Source of the DNA: Chitinophagales bacterium
GTDB taxonomy: Bacteria > Bacteroidota > Bacteroidia > Chitinophagales > Chitinophagaceae
NCBI GenBank assembly: GCA_026931325.1
Contig: JAIXLO010000160.1
Location: forward strand, 1 to 64,000
Length of the DNA stretch: 64,000 nt
Direction: 5' to 3'
Position numbers and translations under genes: made by a program. How positions within the stretch are numbered: the first letter of the stretch is position 1; every line of letters begins with the position of its first letter. Positions 35,672 to 43,596 of the stretch are shown here, in pieces. The notes under the pieces are model-generated. The model was not told the DNA's origin. It saw nothing but the letters and a program-made list of their open reading frames with translations, and made no database searches.

Positions 35672-35880
35672 TGAGTAAGACCAAAAAGTTTAAGCCTGGC
35701 AATATGGTTCAATTTACAAAAAAATGGTTTGATAAAGTAAGTCCAAATTTTGGAGTTGTTGACCATAAACCAAGTAATAATAAAAATTGTGTATGGGTAA
35801 AATTTGATGTCCCTTCACCGCCGGCAAATGTTCTGTTGGTTCCTATTGATCAGTTGGAGTTGGTCGATGAGGGAGAATGA
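35671..35880 (+). CDS. small SH3-like hypothetical protein
   Basis: The 69-residue product has the look of a small beta barrel: KPGNMVQFTKKWFDKVS, GVVDHKPSNNKNCVWVKF, VPIDQLELV. It is joined by overlaps to both neighbours. Function unknown. Confidence 0.55.
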   Translation: MSKTKKFKPGNMVQFTKKWFDKVSPNFGVVDHKPSNNKNCVWVKFDVPSPPANVLLVPIDQLELVDEGE

Positions 35881-36158
35881 AAATACTATATTCGGAAGAA
35901 CAATTTAATGAAGCTATAGATTATTTAGCAAAATTCTCAAAAATAGAAAATAATAAATTATTAATAGCTTCTAAATTAATTAATGCAATGAGAATAATAT
36001 CTTTGTCTAACGATAAAGTATATTCTACATTGGAATTCAGCATACAAAAAGATGATTCAGATGATGATATTTGTTATGTTAGTATTTTTGTGAATCCTTC
36101 AATTAATAAAATTAAAACAACAATAATAACATTAAATTTAAATGAACAACAGAATTGA
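35877..36158 (+). CDS. hypothetical protein
   Basis: The 93-residue product has an N-terminal helix pair and two C-terminal strands (YVSIFVNPS, KTTIITLNL). It is not recognised and overlaps the preceding gene. Confidence 0.5.
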   Translation: MKILYSEEQFNEAIDYLAKFSKIENNKLLIASKLINAMRIISLSNDKVYSTLEFSIQKDDSDDDICYVSIFVNPSINKIKTTIITLNLNEQQN

Positions 36159-36169
36159 AAGATAATAAA

Positions 36170-36490
36170 ATGTATTATTCAGCAGAACATGCTCGCATTA
36201 GAACTAACGAAGCAATAGGAAGAAATATTGTTATAGAAAAAATTTTTAAAAAAATTGACAAAGCGATAAATAAAGGTCGCTTTGAAGCAAAAATTAATAT
36301 ATCTAAATTTGTTTATGAAAAAATGACAGATGAAGATAAAAAGAGCGGTAAAAGAAAAAGTAAATTTGAAAACGAAGAAGAGATGTTTGGGTATTTTAAA
36401 GCTCTAGGATTTAATATAGACAAAAAATGCTCCATTGATAATAATGGTGATAAGTTTATAAATATGATTGTTTCTTGGAAGAAAGATTAG
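36170..36490 (+). CDS. hypothetical protein
   Basis: About 106 residues from this ATG; an in-frame TTG at 36155 would overlap the previous stop and is an alternative. It is basic, alpha/beta, with KSGKRKSKFENEEEMFGYFK in the middle. Not recognised. Confidence 0.5.
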   Translation: MYYSAEHARIRTNEAIGRNIVIEKIFKKIDKAINKGRFEAKINISKFVYEKMTDEDKKSGKRKSKFENEEEMFGYFKALGFNIDKKCSIDNNGDKFINMIVSWKKD

Positions 36491-36497
36491 GCAAAAT

Positions 36498-36563
36498 ATG
36501 TTATTAGCATTTATGTATGCTGGGTCACTTTTTATAGTGTGGGTAATAACTAAATTTATGTAA
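36498..36563 (+). CDS. possible 21-aa membrane peptide
   Basis: A 21-codon frame, MLLAFMYAGSLFIVWVITKF, almost entirely a hydrophobic helix, fills the gap between two genes. Too short to be sure. Confidence 0.3.
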   Translation: MLLAFMYAGSLFIVWVITKFM

Positions 36564-36567
36564 AAAA

Positions 36568-36966
36568 ATGTTGGACGAAACAAAAACAAGAATTTTTTTC
36601 TTTAGAAAAAAAGATAATCTAGACCAAATTGTAAAATACTCTTATTCTGCTCTATCTCTTGATGAAATTAATCAAGGTATAAAAGATGCTGAAGATGAGC
36701 TTAATAAATCATATAGCAATAAAAGACTTCATCTGCTTCAATTGTTGTCAGTTGAAGAAACGTTGGTAGAATTGCTAGAATGTAAATTTACTTTGCTTTA
36801 TCAAAAAAAACTTGGAAATAATATTGGGGCACATACCGCTTGGTATTTGCTTGCTAAAACTTATAAAAAAATGATATATGAAAATGATGGCAATATCAAT
36901 GATAAAAATGAATTTTTTATTGATGCGCTAAGAAAACTAATAATGGAGATTGATGAAAAAAAGTAG
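36568..36966 (+). CDS. hypothetical helical protein
   Basis: The 132-residue product is largely helical (LSLDEINQGIKDAEDELNKS; LLSVEETLVELLECKFTLLY). It is not recognised, and its end overlaps the next Cys-rich gene. Confidence 0.55.
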   Translation: MLDETKTRIFFFRKKDNLDQIVKYSYSALSLDEINQGIKDAEDELNKSYSNKRLHLLQLLSVEETLVELLECKFTLLYQKKLGNNIGAHTAWYLLAKTYKKMIYENDGNINDKNEFFIDALRKLIMEIDEKK

Positions 36967-37150
36967 AAGGCAGAAGCCTTGTCCTAAATGTGGAACATTA
37001 GGAATAAGAATTGATAAATATGATTGCTATGCTTGTCCAATATGTATAATATGGCTTGAGAATGGTTGTAGCGATGTTGAATGTAATTTTTGTTCGTCTC
37101 GCCCGGAAACACCGATATATGTAGATTGGAACGACCCTTTTAATACTTAA
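36953..37150 (+). CDS. small Cys-rich zinc protein
   Basis: The 65-residue product has eight cysteines in pairs: CPKC, CYACPIC, and CSDVECNFC, enough for two zinc sites. It is basic at the start (KKSRRQK). A TTG one codon upstream is an alternative start. It differs from the main zinc-ribbon family in pairing and length. Confidence 0.6.
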   Translation: MKKSRRQKPCPKCGTLGIRIDKYDCYACPICIIWLENGCSDVECNFCSSRPETPIYVDWNDPFNT

Positions 37151-37157
37151 GGAAACA

Positions 37158-37991
37158 ATGTGGGCAGACGGATATTATACAGCTACAACTACAGCGGCAA
37201 CAACTACTACAACAATACCAAGTACTGGTACATATCATTACAGTAATATATATAGTCATCCAGCACAGCTTTTTGATATTATTTATACACCATCTATATA
37301 TGGTACTGGTACTATTAGTTATGGTGCTGGTACTATTGGTGCTGAAAATTATCAAGCGCCTAAACTTTCCCAACAAGAAAAAGAATCAATTTTATCAAAA
37401 TATCATCTTTACTATGAAGAAAAAGAAAATAAAGTTGTTGTAACATTAAGAAATTGTTTAAACAATATTATATTTAGTACAGAAAATTTTGATAAAGAGT
37501 ATGAAAATTCTATTTGTTTGGAGGGAAAAACCTTAACATACGGTGATGTAGAGTTATATTGTAAAAATAAAACAAAAACAATTGTTCAAAAGAATTTGGG
37601 ACAAATTGATAATTTAAAAACCGAACTTAAATTATCAATAAATAGAGTCATTATCAATCAGTTAATTAATATTACAAAATCAACGTTAATTGCTACTAAT
37701 AATAAAACAATTATATCTATAATAAATTCAGTTATTGGAGAATCTTTTATATGTTTAATTCTTGGATTTGTATTAAATGAAAAATTTAATATTCCAAGCA
37801 ATATTCTTGAAGAGTTAAGAATAAGAGCATTGGCTAATTTAGGAAATTCTGCAATAGATGAATTTATGAAGGCTGCCCCAAAGTTAAATGATGTTATAAA
37901 AGAGCTTCCAAATGAAATAAAACAAGATAATTTTGATTATTTATTAGATGATGAAGAATTTGCTGACTTAAAAAGAAATGTTGCTAAATAA
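37158..37991 (+). CDS. C-terminal-module protein with Thr-rich N-terminus (277 aa)
   Basis: Residues 8-20 are a run of Thr and Ala (TATTTAATTTTT), followed by a Gly/Tyr/Ser-rich low-complexity stretch to about 70. The region from about 150 resembles the shared module (IISIINSVIGESFICLILGF, ELRIRALANLGNSAIDEF), and the end is acidic (YLLDDEEFADL). The low-complexity head suggests a flexible or surface-exposed segment. Confidence 0.6.
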   Translation: MWADGYYTATTTAATTTTTIPSTGTYHYSNIYSHPAQLFDIIYTPSIYGTGTISYGAGTIGAENYQAPKLSQQEKESILSKYHLYYEEKENKVVVTLRNCLNNIIFSTENFDKEYENSICLEGKTLTYGDVELYCKNKTKTIVQKNLGQIDNLKTELKLSINRVIINQLINITKSTLIATNNKTIISIINSVIGESFICLILGFVLNEKFNIPSNILEELRIRALANLGNSAIDEFMKAAPKLNDVIKELPNEIKQDNFDYLLDDEEFADLKRNVAK

Positions 37992-38008
37992 TTCCACATT
38001 TAAATGAA

Positions 38009-38428
38009 ATGGATTTTTATATTGGCGATGTTTTAAAAACTAAAGTACATCATGGTTGGTATTCAGTTTCTTTTGGAGATGAAGTAGAAGTATTAATAAT
38101 AGGAACTTCTACAAAATATTATCCACAAATTCAATATATAGTGACTGAAATTTCTTCACCAATAAAGATGGATATTGGCGGAATTATTTATTCAGAGCGT
38201 ATATTTGATGATTTTGTTAATTCAGATTATACTAATATAGATAAATCTTCAAAAATATTTTTTGGAAAACGTATAGATCATTTATATGATAAATATTTAA
38301 GTAAAATAGAAAAATCCATTGGTGGACAAAAGTGTAAAAAATGCAAAGAATATTTTGATTATGCTGAGCCTAATCAACAAGATAAAACATTTTTATGTTA
38401 TATATGTAGAACATATTATTGCTATTGA
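38009..38428 (+). CDS. protein with C-terminal zinc knuckle, paralog 3
   Basis: The 139-residue product opens with strands like an SH3 barrel (FYIGDVLKTKVHHGWYSVSF) and ends with CKKCKEYFDYAEPN and FLCYICR. It is related to the products at 31.5 and 34.9 kb. Confidence 0.62.
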   Translation: MDFYIGDVLKTKVHHGWYSVSFGDEVEVLIIGTSTKYYPQIQYIVTEISSPIKMDIGGIIYSERIFDDFVNSDYTNIDKSSKIFFGKRIDHLYDKYLSKIEKSIGGQKCKKCKEYFDYAEPNQQDKTFLCYICRTYYCY

Positions 38429-38440
38429 AAGAAGAAAGTT

Positions 38441-38773
38441 ATGATTTTTGAAGACGTAAGATTATTAGTATTAGAATATGAAAAATTATCTGCCGCTGTT
38501 CCTAGATATTATTGGCAAGCAAAAGAAGCTTGGCAGGATGTTAAGGAATGTTATAAACAAGATCCTAAAAATCCTCCGAAGGTTACACCTCATATACAAT
38601 GGTTTTTAGAATTTAGACAAAAGGCAAGAGATTGTAGAAATAATGCGCAAAAAATAAAGCAAATGATAGAGTCAAACATGACTCTTGATGGGAAATCAAT
38701 ATTTAATGATGAGCACAATCATTGTGACGGAGAACATGATTGCGAGGATGATCAATGTTTACAGCACCATTAA
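38441..38773 (+). CDS. helical protein with His/Cys/Asp-rich tail
   Basis: The 110-residue product is helical for about 85 residues and ends in a metal-binding-looking tail, HNHCDGEHDCEDDQCLQHH. The tail overlaps the start of the next small gene. Function unknown; nickel, zinc or copper binding is plausible. Confidence 0.55.
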   Translation: MIFEDVRLLVLEYEKLSAAVPRYYWQAKEAWQDVKECYKQDPKNPPKVTPHIQWFLEFRQKARDCRNNAQKIKQMIESNMTLDGKSIFNDEHNHCDGEHDCEDDQCLQHH

Positions 38774-38934
38774 ATGATAAAGAGTATTTAAAAGCTATAG
38801 AAAAATTAAAAAATTTAGGATTGGTAGAAGAAAAGATTATTGATGGGAAAATATATTTTCCTCTCACCATCGAGGGTGAAATGTATTTTAAAAATAAAAT
38901 TTTTTTCTCAAAAATAGAAGTTGGAGAATGTTAA
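38755..38934 (+). CDS. small hypothetical protein (59 aa)
   Basis: A 59-codon frame with a winged-helix-like pattern: KEYLKAIEKLKNLGLVEEKI, DGKIYFPLTIEGEMYFKNKI. It overlaps the end of the previous gene by 19 bases in another frame. Moderate support. Confidence 0.5.
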   Translation: MFTAPLNDKEYLKAIEKLKNLGLVEEKIIDGKIYFPLTIEGEMYFKNKIFFSKIEVGEC

Positions 38935-39211
38935 ATGAAAGCACAAAAAATAAAAAAAATTAAATGGATTTGTAGGAACAGCTTATTTATTTAAAATGTC
39001 TCCTCCTTTAGAAGGATATGAACATGTCGTAATATCTTCTGCAGTTGTACCATTTACTGGTCCAGAAACATATATTTTTCCATGCGACAACGATGGAAAA
39101 ATAATTTCATGGGGAGAACTTGAAGGTTCCCAAAGAGGCACATTAGATTATTCCGTAGTCCTAGCTGATCTAGGATATGAAGAAGTTTTAAATGACAAAG
39201 AAGAATATTAA
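38935..39211 (+). CDS. hypothetical protein, frameshifted at A8
   Basis: The frame from the ATG at 38935 (MKAQKIKK) runs into an A8 tract at 38952-38959 and soon stops. In the +1 frame the sequence continues sensibly (LNGFVGTAYLFKMSPPLEGY) to the stop at 39211. One A fewer would join them into about 91 residues. The codon phase (ATA AAA AAA AT) is the same as at the other A8 disruption at 19.8 kb. The alternative is a shorter protein starting at the ATG at 38996. No family recognised. Confidence 0.55.
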
Positions 39212-39250
39212 TTTCCCCCGCCCATCACTTACCCGCTGTTATTGTTTTAG
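39211..39250 (+). promoter_or_regulatory. C-rich upstream element, copy 2
   Basis: CCCCCGCCCATCACTTACCCG, broken by no gene, lies about 20 bases before a start codon. It resembles the element at 9.6 kb in composition, order and position. Confidence 0.3.
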
Positions 39251-39256
39251 GAATTA

Positions 39257-39637
39257 ATGAGCACTAGAAGTTTAATAGGTTATACAAAAAATTTAAATAA
39301 TAGAACTAAAGTAACATATGTATACTGTCATTTTGATGGATATCCTTCAGGAGTTGGGCAAACTTTAGTTGAAAACTATAATACTGAAGAAAAAATTAAA
39401 GAATTAGTAAGTAAAGGAGATTTGTCTTCGTTGGGCAAAACATTAGAAAGTAGCGAATTTTATATTGATAGAGGCGAAGATTTTTCTCAAATTGCCCCAA
39501 AATGTGTTTCCAAAAAAGAATTTAGCGGAGAACATAGTTGGATAGATTATGTATATGTTTTTTGTTGCAATCAAATGCAGTGGAAAATGAAAAGTAGAAC
39601 ATCTAAAAGATTTGTACAATTAATCAAAAAGATTTAA
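39257..39637 (+). CDS. conserved phage hypothetical (MSTRSLIG family)
   Basis: The 126-residue product has the opening MSTRSLIGYTKN, then VTYVYCHFDGYPSGVGQTL and LVSKGDLSSLG. This combination is familiar from many phage hypothetical proteins of this length. No biochemical function is known to me. Confidence 0.65.
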   Translation: MSTRSLIGYTKNLNNRTKVTYVYCHFDGYPSGVGQTLVENYNTEEKIKELVSKGDLSSLGKTLESSEFYIDRGEDFSQIAPKCVSKKEFSGEHSWIDYVYVFCCNQMQWKMKSRTSKRFVQLIKKI

Positions 39638-39647
39638 AATATTAAAT

Positions 39648-39902
39648 ATGAGTACCAATTATTATTTGCAATTTAAAGATTTTTCTAATAATCAGCTAAA
39701 AGACATATACCTTCAAACTAAGGCTATAAATGATTCTTTTTATATAGAGAAAGTAGAAAAAGCTTATAGTTATAAAAAGGTTTTGGATTTTAAGAAAGTA
39801 TTTTTTAATAAAAAACTTTTTGAAGAAAATTATTGTCAATTTGTATTGGCAATGCATTTGCTATTGGTGAGGGGACAATGTTTGCCTCAAGTGGTAAGCT
39901 AG
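39648..39902 (+). CDS. hypothetical protein
   Basis: The 84-residue product is basic and aromatic-rich. Its last eight codons overlap the start of the 2H phosphoesterase in another frame. Not recognised. Confidence 0.45.
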   Translation: MSTNYYLQFKDFSNNQLKDIYLQTKAINDSFYIEKVEKAYSYKKVLDFKKVFFNKKLFEENYCQFVLAMHLLLVRGQCLPQVVS

Positions 39903-40288
39903 TATATAGTGAAAATCCATTTAAGCTTATAGTTGAAGTGGATAAAGAGATTTCGAGATACTATAGAAGTTTTATTCCAAAAAGTATAAGATTTAATAAA
40001 CAAAAATATGATCCACATATTTCAGTTGTTAGAAATGAAAATATAGATGAAAAAAATTGGAGAAAGTATTCTGGATGCTATGCAGAGTTTAGCTATTCTA
40101 ATTATATTTATTGCGATGAAACTTATTGGTGGCTTGAAGTTTCTTCTAAATTTTTGGAAGAAGTAAGAGCCGAGTTGGGATTGCCATTGATTAGCGATAT
40201 TACTATGAGCCCAAGTAAAACCCATCGTTTCCATATAACGATCTGCAATATGAAAAATTTAGATAATTCTAAAGTGTATGAAAAATAA
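39878..40288 (+). CDS. 2H phosphoesterase (LigT-like)
   Basis: Two HxT/S motifs mark the 2H family: DPHISVV near residue 48 and FHITICN near 123, about 75 residues apart. The 136-residue product starts MFASSGKLVYS with a GAGGGG ribosome site; a longer in-frame start at 39833 exists but is less likely. 2H enzymes cut 2',3'-cyclic phosphates, 2'-5' linkages, or oligoadenylate and cyclic-nucleotide signals. In phages they can heal RNA ends or destroy defence signals; which applies here is unknown. Confidence 0.75.
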   Translation: MFASSGKLVYSENPFKLIVEVDKEISRYYRSFIPKSIRFNKQKYDPHISVVRNENIDEKNWRKYSGCYAEFSYSNYIYCDETYWWLEVSSKFLEEVRAELGLPLISDITMSPSKTHRFHITICNMKNLDNSKVYEK

Positions 40289-40392
40289 AATGTGATTTCT
40301 TGTTGTGGATCTTGTAATAAATTAAGATGCAATATTTTAACTTCAAGAGAAGATGTAAAAATTTATATTTAAGGTCAAAAATAGGAAGATAT

Positions 40393-41349
40393 ATGCAAAA
40401 TATAAAAATAAGTAAAAGTGTTTTAGATAAAAAAGCTAAACAGATGCTAGATAGAGATGATAAAAAAATTTTGAATTCTTCCGATGAAGATAATCTAGAA
40501 AAAATTAAAGAATTAAAATCTAAAGGAGCACCAATAGATCTTATTAATTCAATCGTAAATATAAAAGAAAGAATATTAAATAGAAGTAAAGAAAAGACTT
40601 TAGAAGAATTAGAAAAGCATAAAAAAAGTTTTGGTTATTATGTGGAAGATTTTTTTAATTATATGTTAACTTTTTCATGTTTAAAGGAAGAATTTTTAAC
40701 TGTTGGCGGCATTCAGGCAAATAATTTAGCCTTCTTATTCTATTGTTTTAATGATTGTGAAATAGTAGAACAGGATGTACCTATAAGATTTGAAAATGAA
40801 AAAATATATTTTTCTGATCAACTATTTAATGTATTATCTAATGAAGAAATAACACCACAATTAGTCAGTAACTTTATTGAACAATGTTACTTATTTTTTG
40901 AAAAAAATATTAATAAAGAAAAATATATTGAATTAAATAGAAAATTATTAGAAGATACAAACAAATTTAGTATAGATATTAATGAAGTTAAAAATCTAAA
41001 TATAGATAACTTTAGTAATGAAAGAAGAATAAAAACATTAATTTCAGTAATGAAATATGTTAAAGAACATTGCACAAATATACATAATAACTTTGAAAAT
41101 ACTCGACCTGATAGTGAAAAGAAAAAATTTTTAATAAATGAGGCGTCTAAGATCATGAAGTATGATAATGCAATAAATACATCTTTTATATTTGCTCATT
41201 CTTTTGAATCATACGAATTTGCTTATTGTTTTAGAAATATTTTTTCACTAAAAAGTGCTATTGTAATGAATGTAGATGAAAATCATTGTTTTAGAGCTTG
41301 CTTAACTAAAAGCAGATTAGTTGTTAACTTTATAATGGATAAAATATAA
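40393..41349 (+). CDS. hypothetical helical protein, paralog of the gene at 41.9 kb
   Basis: The product is about 318 residues from this ATG, which has AGGAAG five bases upstream; an in-frame ATG at 40327 lacks a good site. It is alpha-helical. Its second half (RIKTLISVMKYVKEHCTNIH, then FESYEFAYCFRNIF) parallels the product at 41875. Not recognised. Confidence 0.6.
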   Translation: MQNIKISKSVLDKKAKQMLDRDDKKILNSSDEDNLEKIKELKSKGAPIDLINSIVNIKERILNRSKEKTLEELEKHKKSFGYYVEDFFNYMLTFSCLKEEFLTVGGIQANNLAFLFYCFNDCEIVEQDVPIRFENEKIYFSDQLFNVLSNEEITPQLVSNFIEQCYLFFEKNINKEKYIELNRKLLEDTNKFSIDINEVKNLNIDNFSNERRIKTLISVMKYVKEHCTNIHNNFENTRPDSEKKKFLINEASKIMKYDNAINTSFIFAHSFESYEFAYCFRNIFSLKSAIVMNVDENHCFRACLTKSRLVVNFIMDKI

Positions 41350-41365
41350 ATGTTTTAGGATTTAA

Positions 41366-41592
41366 ATGAAGAAATTAAATAAATTGCAACAAGAACTTAT
41401 GAATTTATTGTTTATGAATGATAATTTAAATAAATTTAAAGATGTATCGGATAAAATAAATTTAAAACTTCTGAAGAAGAAATTAGAGAATATGTAGAAG
41501 GGTATATTAAACAAGATGAGGATAAAAATAATGAATATATGTTTAATATACCAATTGCACTAACGAGAACATATTGTGACTTTGAAGGATAA
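41366..41592 (+). CDS. small protein joined by possible -1 frameshift
   Basis: The ATG frame codes 34 residues to ..DKINLK and then soon stops at 41495-41497. The -1 frame continues as TSEEEIREYVEGYIKQDEDK to the stop at 41592. At the junction (41461-41467) the codons read T-TTA-AAA, a classic X-XXY-YYZ slippery heptamer in the correct phase, and a -1 slip gives a continuous 75-residue acidic protein. In AT-rich DNA such heptamers occur by chance, so decay by an indel is also possible. Confidence 0.5.
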
Positions 41593-41605
41593 AAAGGTTT
41601 AAATT

Positions 41606-41857
41606 TTGATGTTTAAAGAATTAAATGATTCGCAATTAATTGAATTATACGAGAAATATAAATCTATTGACAAGTCTTATTATTATGAAGATTGGGGATT
41701 TATCTTGCAGATAAAAGGTTCTCCAAAAAAAGAATCTGGAATATGTATTTTTCCATACTATGATAAAATTAATAATGATAAAGAAAATTATTTAAATAAT
41801 CATAAAGAAATGACTTTATTGATGAATGAATTAATTGATAGAAAAATCATAAAATGA
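41606..41857 (+). CDS. hypothetical protein
   Basis: The 83-residue product (ELNDSQLIELYEKYKSIDKS) is not recognised. It lies between the frameshift candidate and the paralog of the 40.4 kb protein. Confidence 0.5.
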   Translation: MMFKELNDSQLIELYEKYKSIDKSYYYEDWGFILQIKGSPKKESGICIFPYYDKINNDKENYLNNHKEMTLLMNELIDRKIIK

Positions 41858-41874
41858 AAGATAAAGAATAAATT

Positions 41875-42555
41875 ATGCTAAAATTTAATATTGATATTGA
41901 AGATAATAAAAAAGAAAAATATAATAAAATATTACAACATCTTCTTTTAAAGAATTCTTTAAAAGAAGATTTATTTCCGAATATAAACAATCACGCTTTT
42001 ATTTTTGGATATTTAGCTAATTGGGAATTAGTTAGTAGTGATAAAACCATAGATTATATAGGAAATGAAAATAAAATATTAGTCAATATAGATTTTTTCA
42101 ATGAAAACATTGAAGAAAATTTTTATCGTTTTTATAATAATATTGATCAAAGTGTAAAAGAAAATTGTGAAAAATTGTTACAGCAATTGAAGCAAGTACC
42201 ATCATTCTATAATACATCATGGGTATCAGAAATATTAAATGATAAAGTAGTAGTTCCAGAAAACAAAGAAAAACGTTTAAGGTTTATATTTCAATTATGT
42301 TCTTTAATAAAAGAACATTTATTAAAAATATATGATAATACACAAAATAAGTATATATCTTCAGAAATAGATAATAGTATTTTGCTACAAAAAACTTCTT
42401 TATTGATGGAAAAATTTGATCCAATAGAATTATTATTACCAATAAGGTTAATGATTGGATTAGAAACTACAATAAGATGTAGTTTAGATGAAGCTAGATT
42501 GTTTGAAAATATATTTAATAATATTTCTAGATTAGTCTATAACAAAAATGGATAA
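41875..42555 (+). CDS. hypothetical helical protein, paralog of the gene at 40.4 kb
   Basis: The 226-residue helical product is related to the protein at 40393 over its second half (LRFIFQLCSLIKEHLLKIYD against the equivalent YVKEHCTNIHNN segment). Function unknown. Confidence 0.55.
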   Translation: MLKFNIDIEDNKKEKYNKILQHLLLKNSLKEDLFPNINNHAFIFGYLANWELVSSDKTIDYIGNENKILVNIDFFNENIEENFYRFYNNIDQSVKENCEKLLQQLKQVPSFYNTSWVSEILNDKVVVPENKEKRLRFIFQLCSLIKEHLLKIYDNTQNKYISSEIDNSILLQKTSLLMEKFDPIELLLPIRLMIGLETTIRCSLDEARLFENIFNNISRLVYNKNG

Positions 42556-42638
42556 CTTGTTACTATATAAATTAGAAGCAATAAAAGAATTAGAATGTTT
42601 AATTTAGATATAACATAAAAATAATTATTAGGAAAGAA

Positions 42639-42932
42639 ATGAAATTTATTTATTATCTTATTCCATTTATAGTATGCTGTTCCCCAACTGAACAAGAACA
42701 AATTCAGAAAAAGCAAGACAGTGTAAAAGTTACTACAATAGATGTAATGCTTGGCGAAAAGAAATGTAAAGTACATTTCATTGATGTTATTGCAGAAAGA
42801 ACCACAAGAGTAGTTGAATGTGATAATAAGATTTACTCGTCTCAATCTATTGATGCAAGCCATAGCTCACACGGATCTACAAGAAGTACAGATACTTCTA
42901 CAATAGTAATAAACAATACAGATGGGAAATAA
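42639..42932 (+). CDS. small lipoprotein
   Basis: The 97-residue product has a short signal peptide (MKFIYYLIPFIVC) with a Cys at the lipobox position (FIVCC-S), then a polar body ending in a Ser/Thr/His-rich tail (HSSHGSTRSTDTST). Likely lipid-anchored in the host envelope. A GGAAAG ribosome site precedes the start. Possible superinfection-exclusion or surface role is speculation. Confidence 0.6.
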   Translation: MKFIYYLIPFIVCCSPTEQEQIQKKQDSVKVTTIDVMLGEKKCKVHFIDVIAERTTRVVECDNKIYSSQSIDASHSSHGSTRSTDTSTIVINNTDGK

Positions 42933-42938
42933 ATTAAA

Positions 42939-43178
42939 ATGAGACTAATATCTTATGGTTCAACAGAGCTAAGTAAAGATTTTGGTGATACCGAAGTTAA
43001 TTCAAAATTTGATGAATTTATAAAAACAGAAAATTTTAAAGAAGGTAATAGAATTTCTGTAAAAGATAAGTATGAAAAAATTTCTGAATATATTATTGAA
43101 AAAGATGATGTAGAAAAAGAAAAACTTAGAGATACTTGGTTTAGAATTGAAACTATTAAATTGGTAAGAAAAAAATAA
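42939..43178 (+). CDS. hypothetical protein
   Basis: The 79-residue, highly charged product (FGDTEVNSKFDEFIKTENFK) is not recognised. It lies between two lipoprotein genes. Confidence 0.5.
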   Translation: MRLISYGSTELSKDFGDTEVNSKFDEFIKTENFKEGNRISVKDKYEKISEYIIEKDDVEKEKLRDTWFRIETIKLVRKK

Positions 43179-43200
43179 TAGATATAGAAGGAAAAGAAAA

Positions 43201-43587
43201 ATGAAGAAACTATTTATTGTATCAGCTCTAGTAGCAGCAGTTGTTGGTTGTTCAGATTATAGTGATAATTCCGTTAATGATTTTGCTATGCAGGGAGGTG
43301 CTCCTTCAATTGAAGTTCAAGGAAAAGGTGGTGGAACATGTCCAAATACATACGGCGTTCCATGCACTAGACTTTTTTATACAAAAAATAATTGCGATGC
43401 TAGTGGACATACCACATCATTGACTTATGTTTGTTATAATAATGATGGAACAACTTTTAGTCCTCCTCCAGTCGTTCCCCCAACAAATTGCAATGTTTGT
43501 AGAGAATTTCAAGACAATCTTCCACATTGTAATGAACAAGAAACTCCATCTGAAGGCGGTGGTACTTGGGTATGTAGTGCAAATTAA
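43201..43587 (+). CDS. Cys-rich lipoprotein
   Basis: The 128-residue product has a textbook signal peptide and lipobox (MKKLFIVSALVAAVVGC, acylated C17). The secreted body has about ten cysteines and a Pro-rich linker (PPPVVPP), so disulfides are likely. It would sit in the periplasm or outer membrane of a Gram-negative host. AGGAAAAG precedes the start. Confidence 0.75.
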   Translation: MKKLFIVSALVAAVVGCSDYSDNSVNDFAMQGGAPSIEVQGKGGGTCPNTYGVPCTRLFYTKNNCDASGHTTSLTYVCYNNDGTTFSPPPVVPPTNCNVCREFQDNLPHCNEQETPSEGGGTWVCSAN

Positions 43588-43596
43588 TGAGGTGAT

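Noticed and set aside
42549..42608. 19-codon frame MDNLLLYKLEAIKELECLI
   Set aside because: Too short, no membrane helix and no ribosome site; chance is likely in AT-rich DNA.
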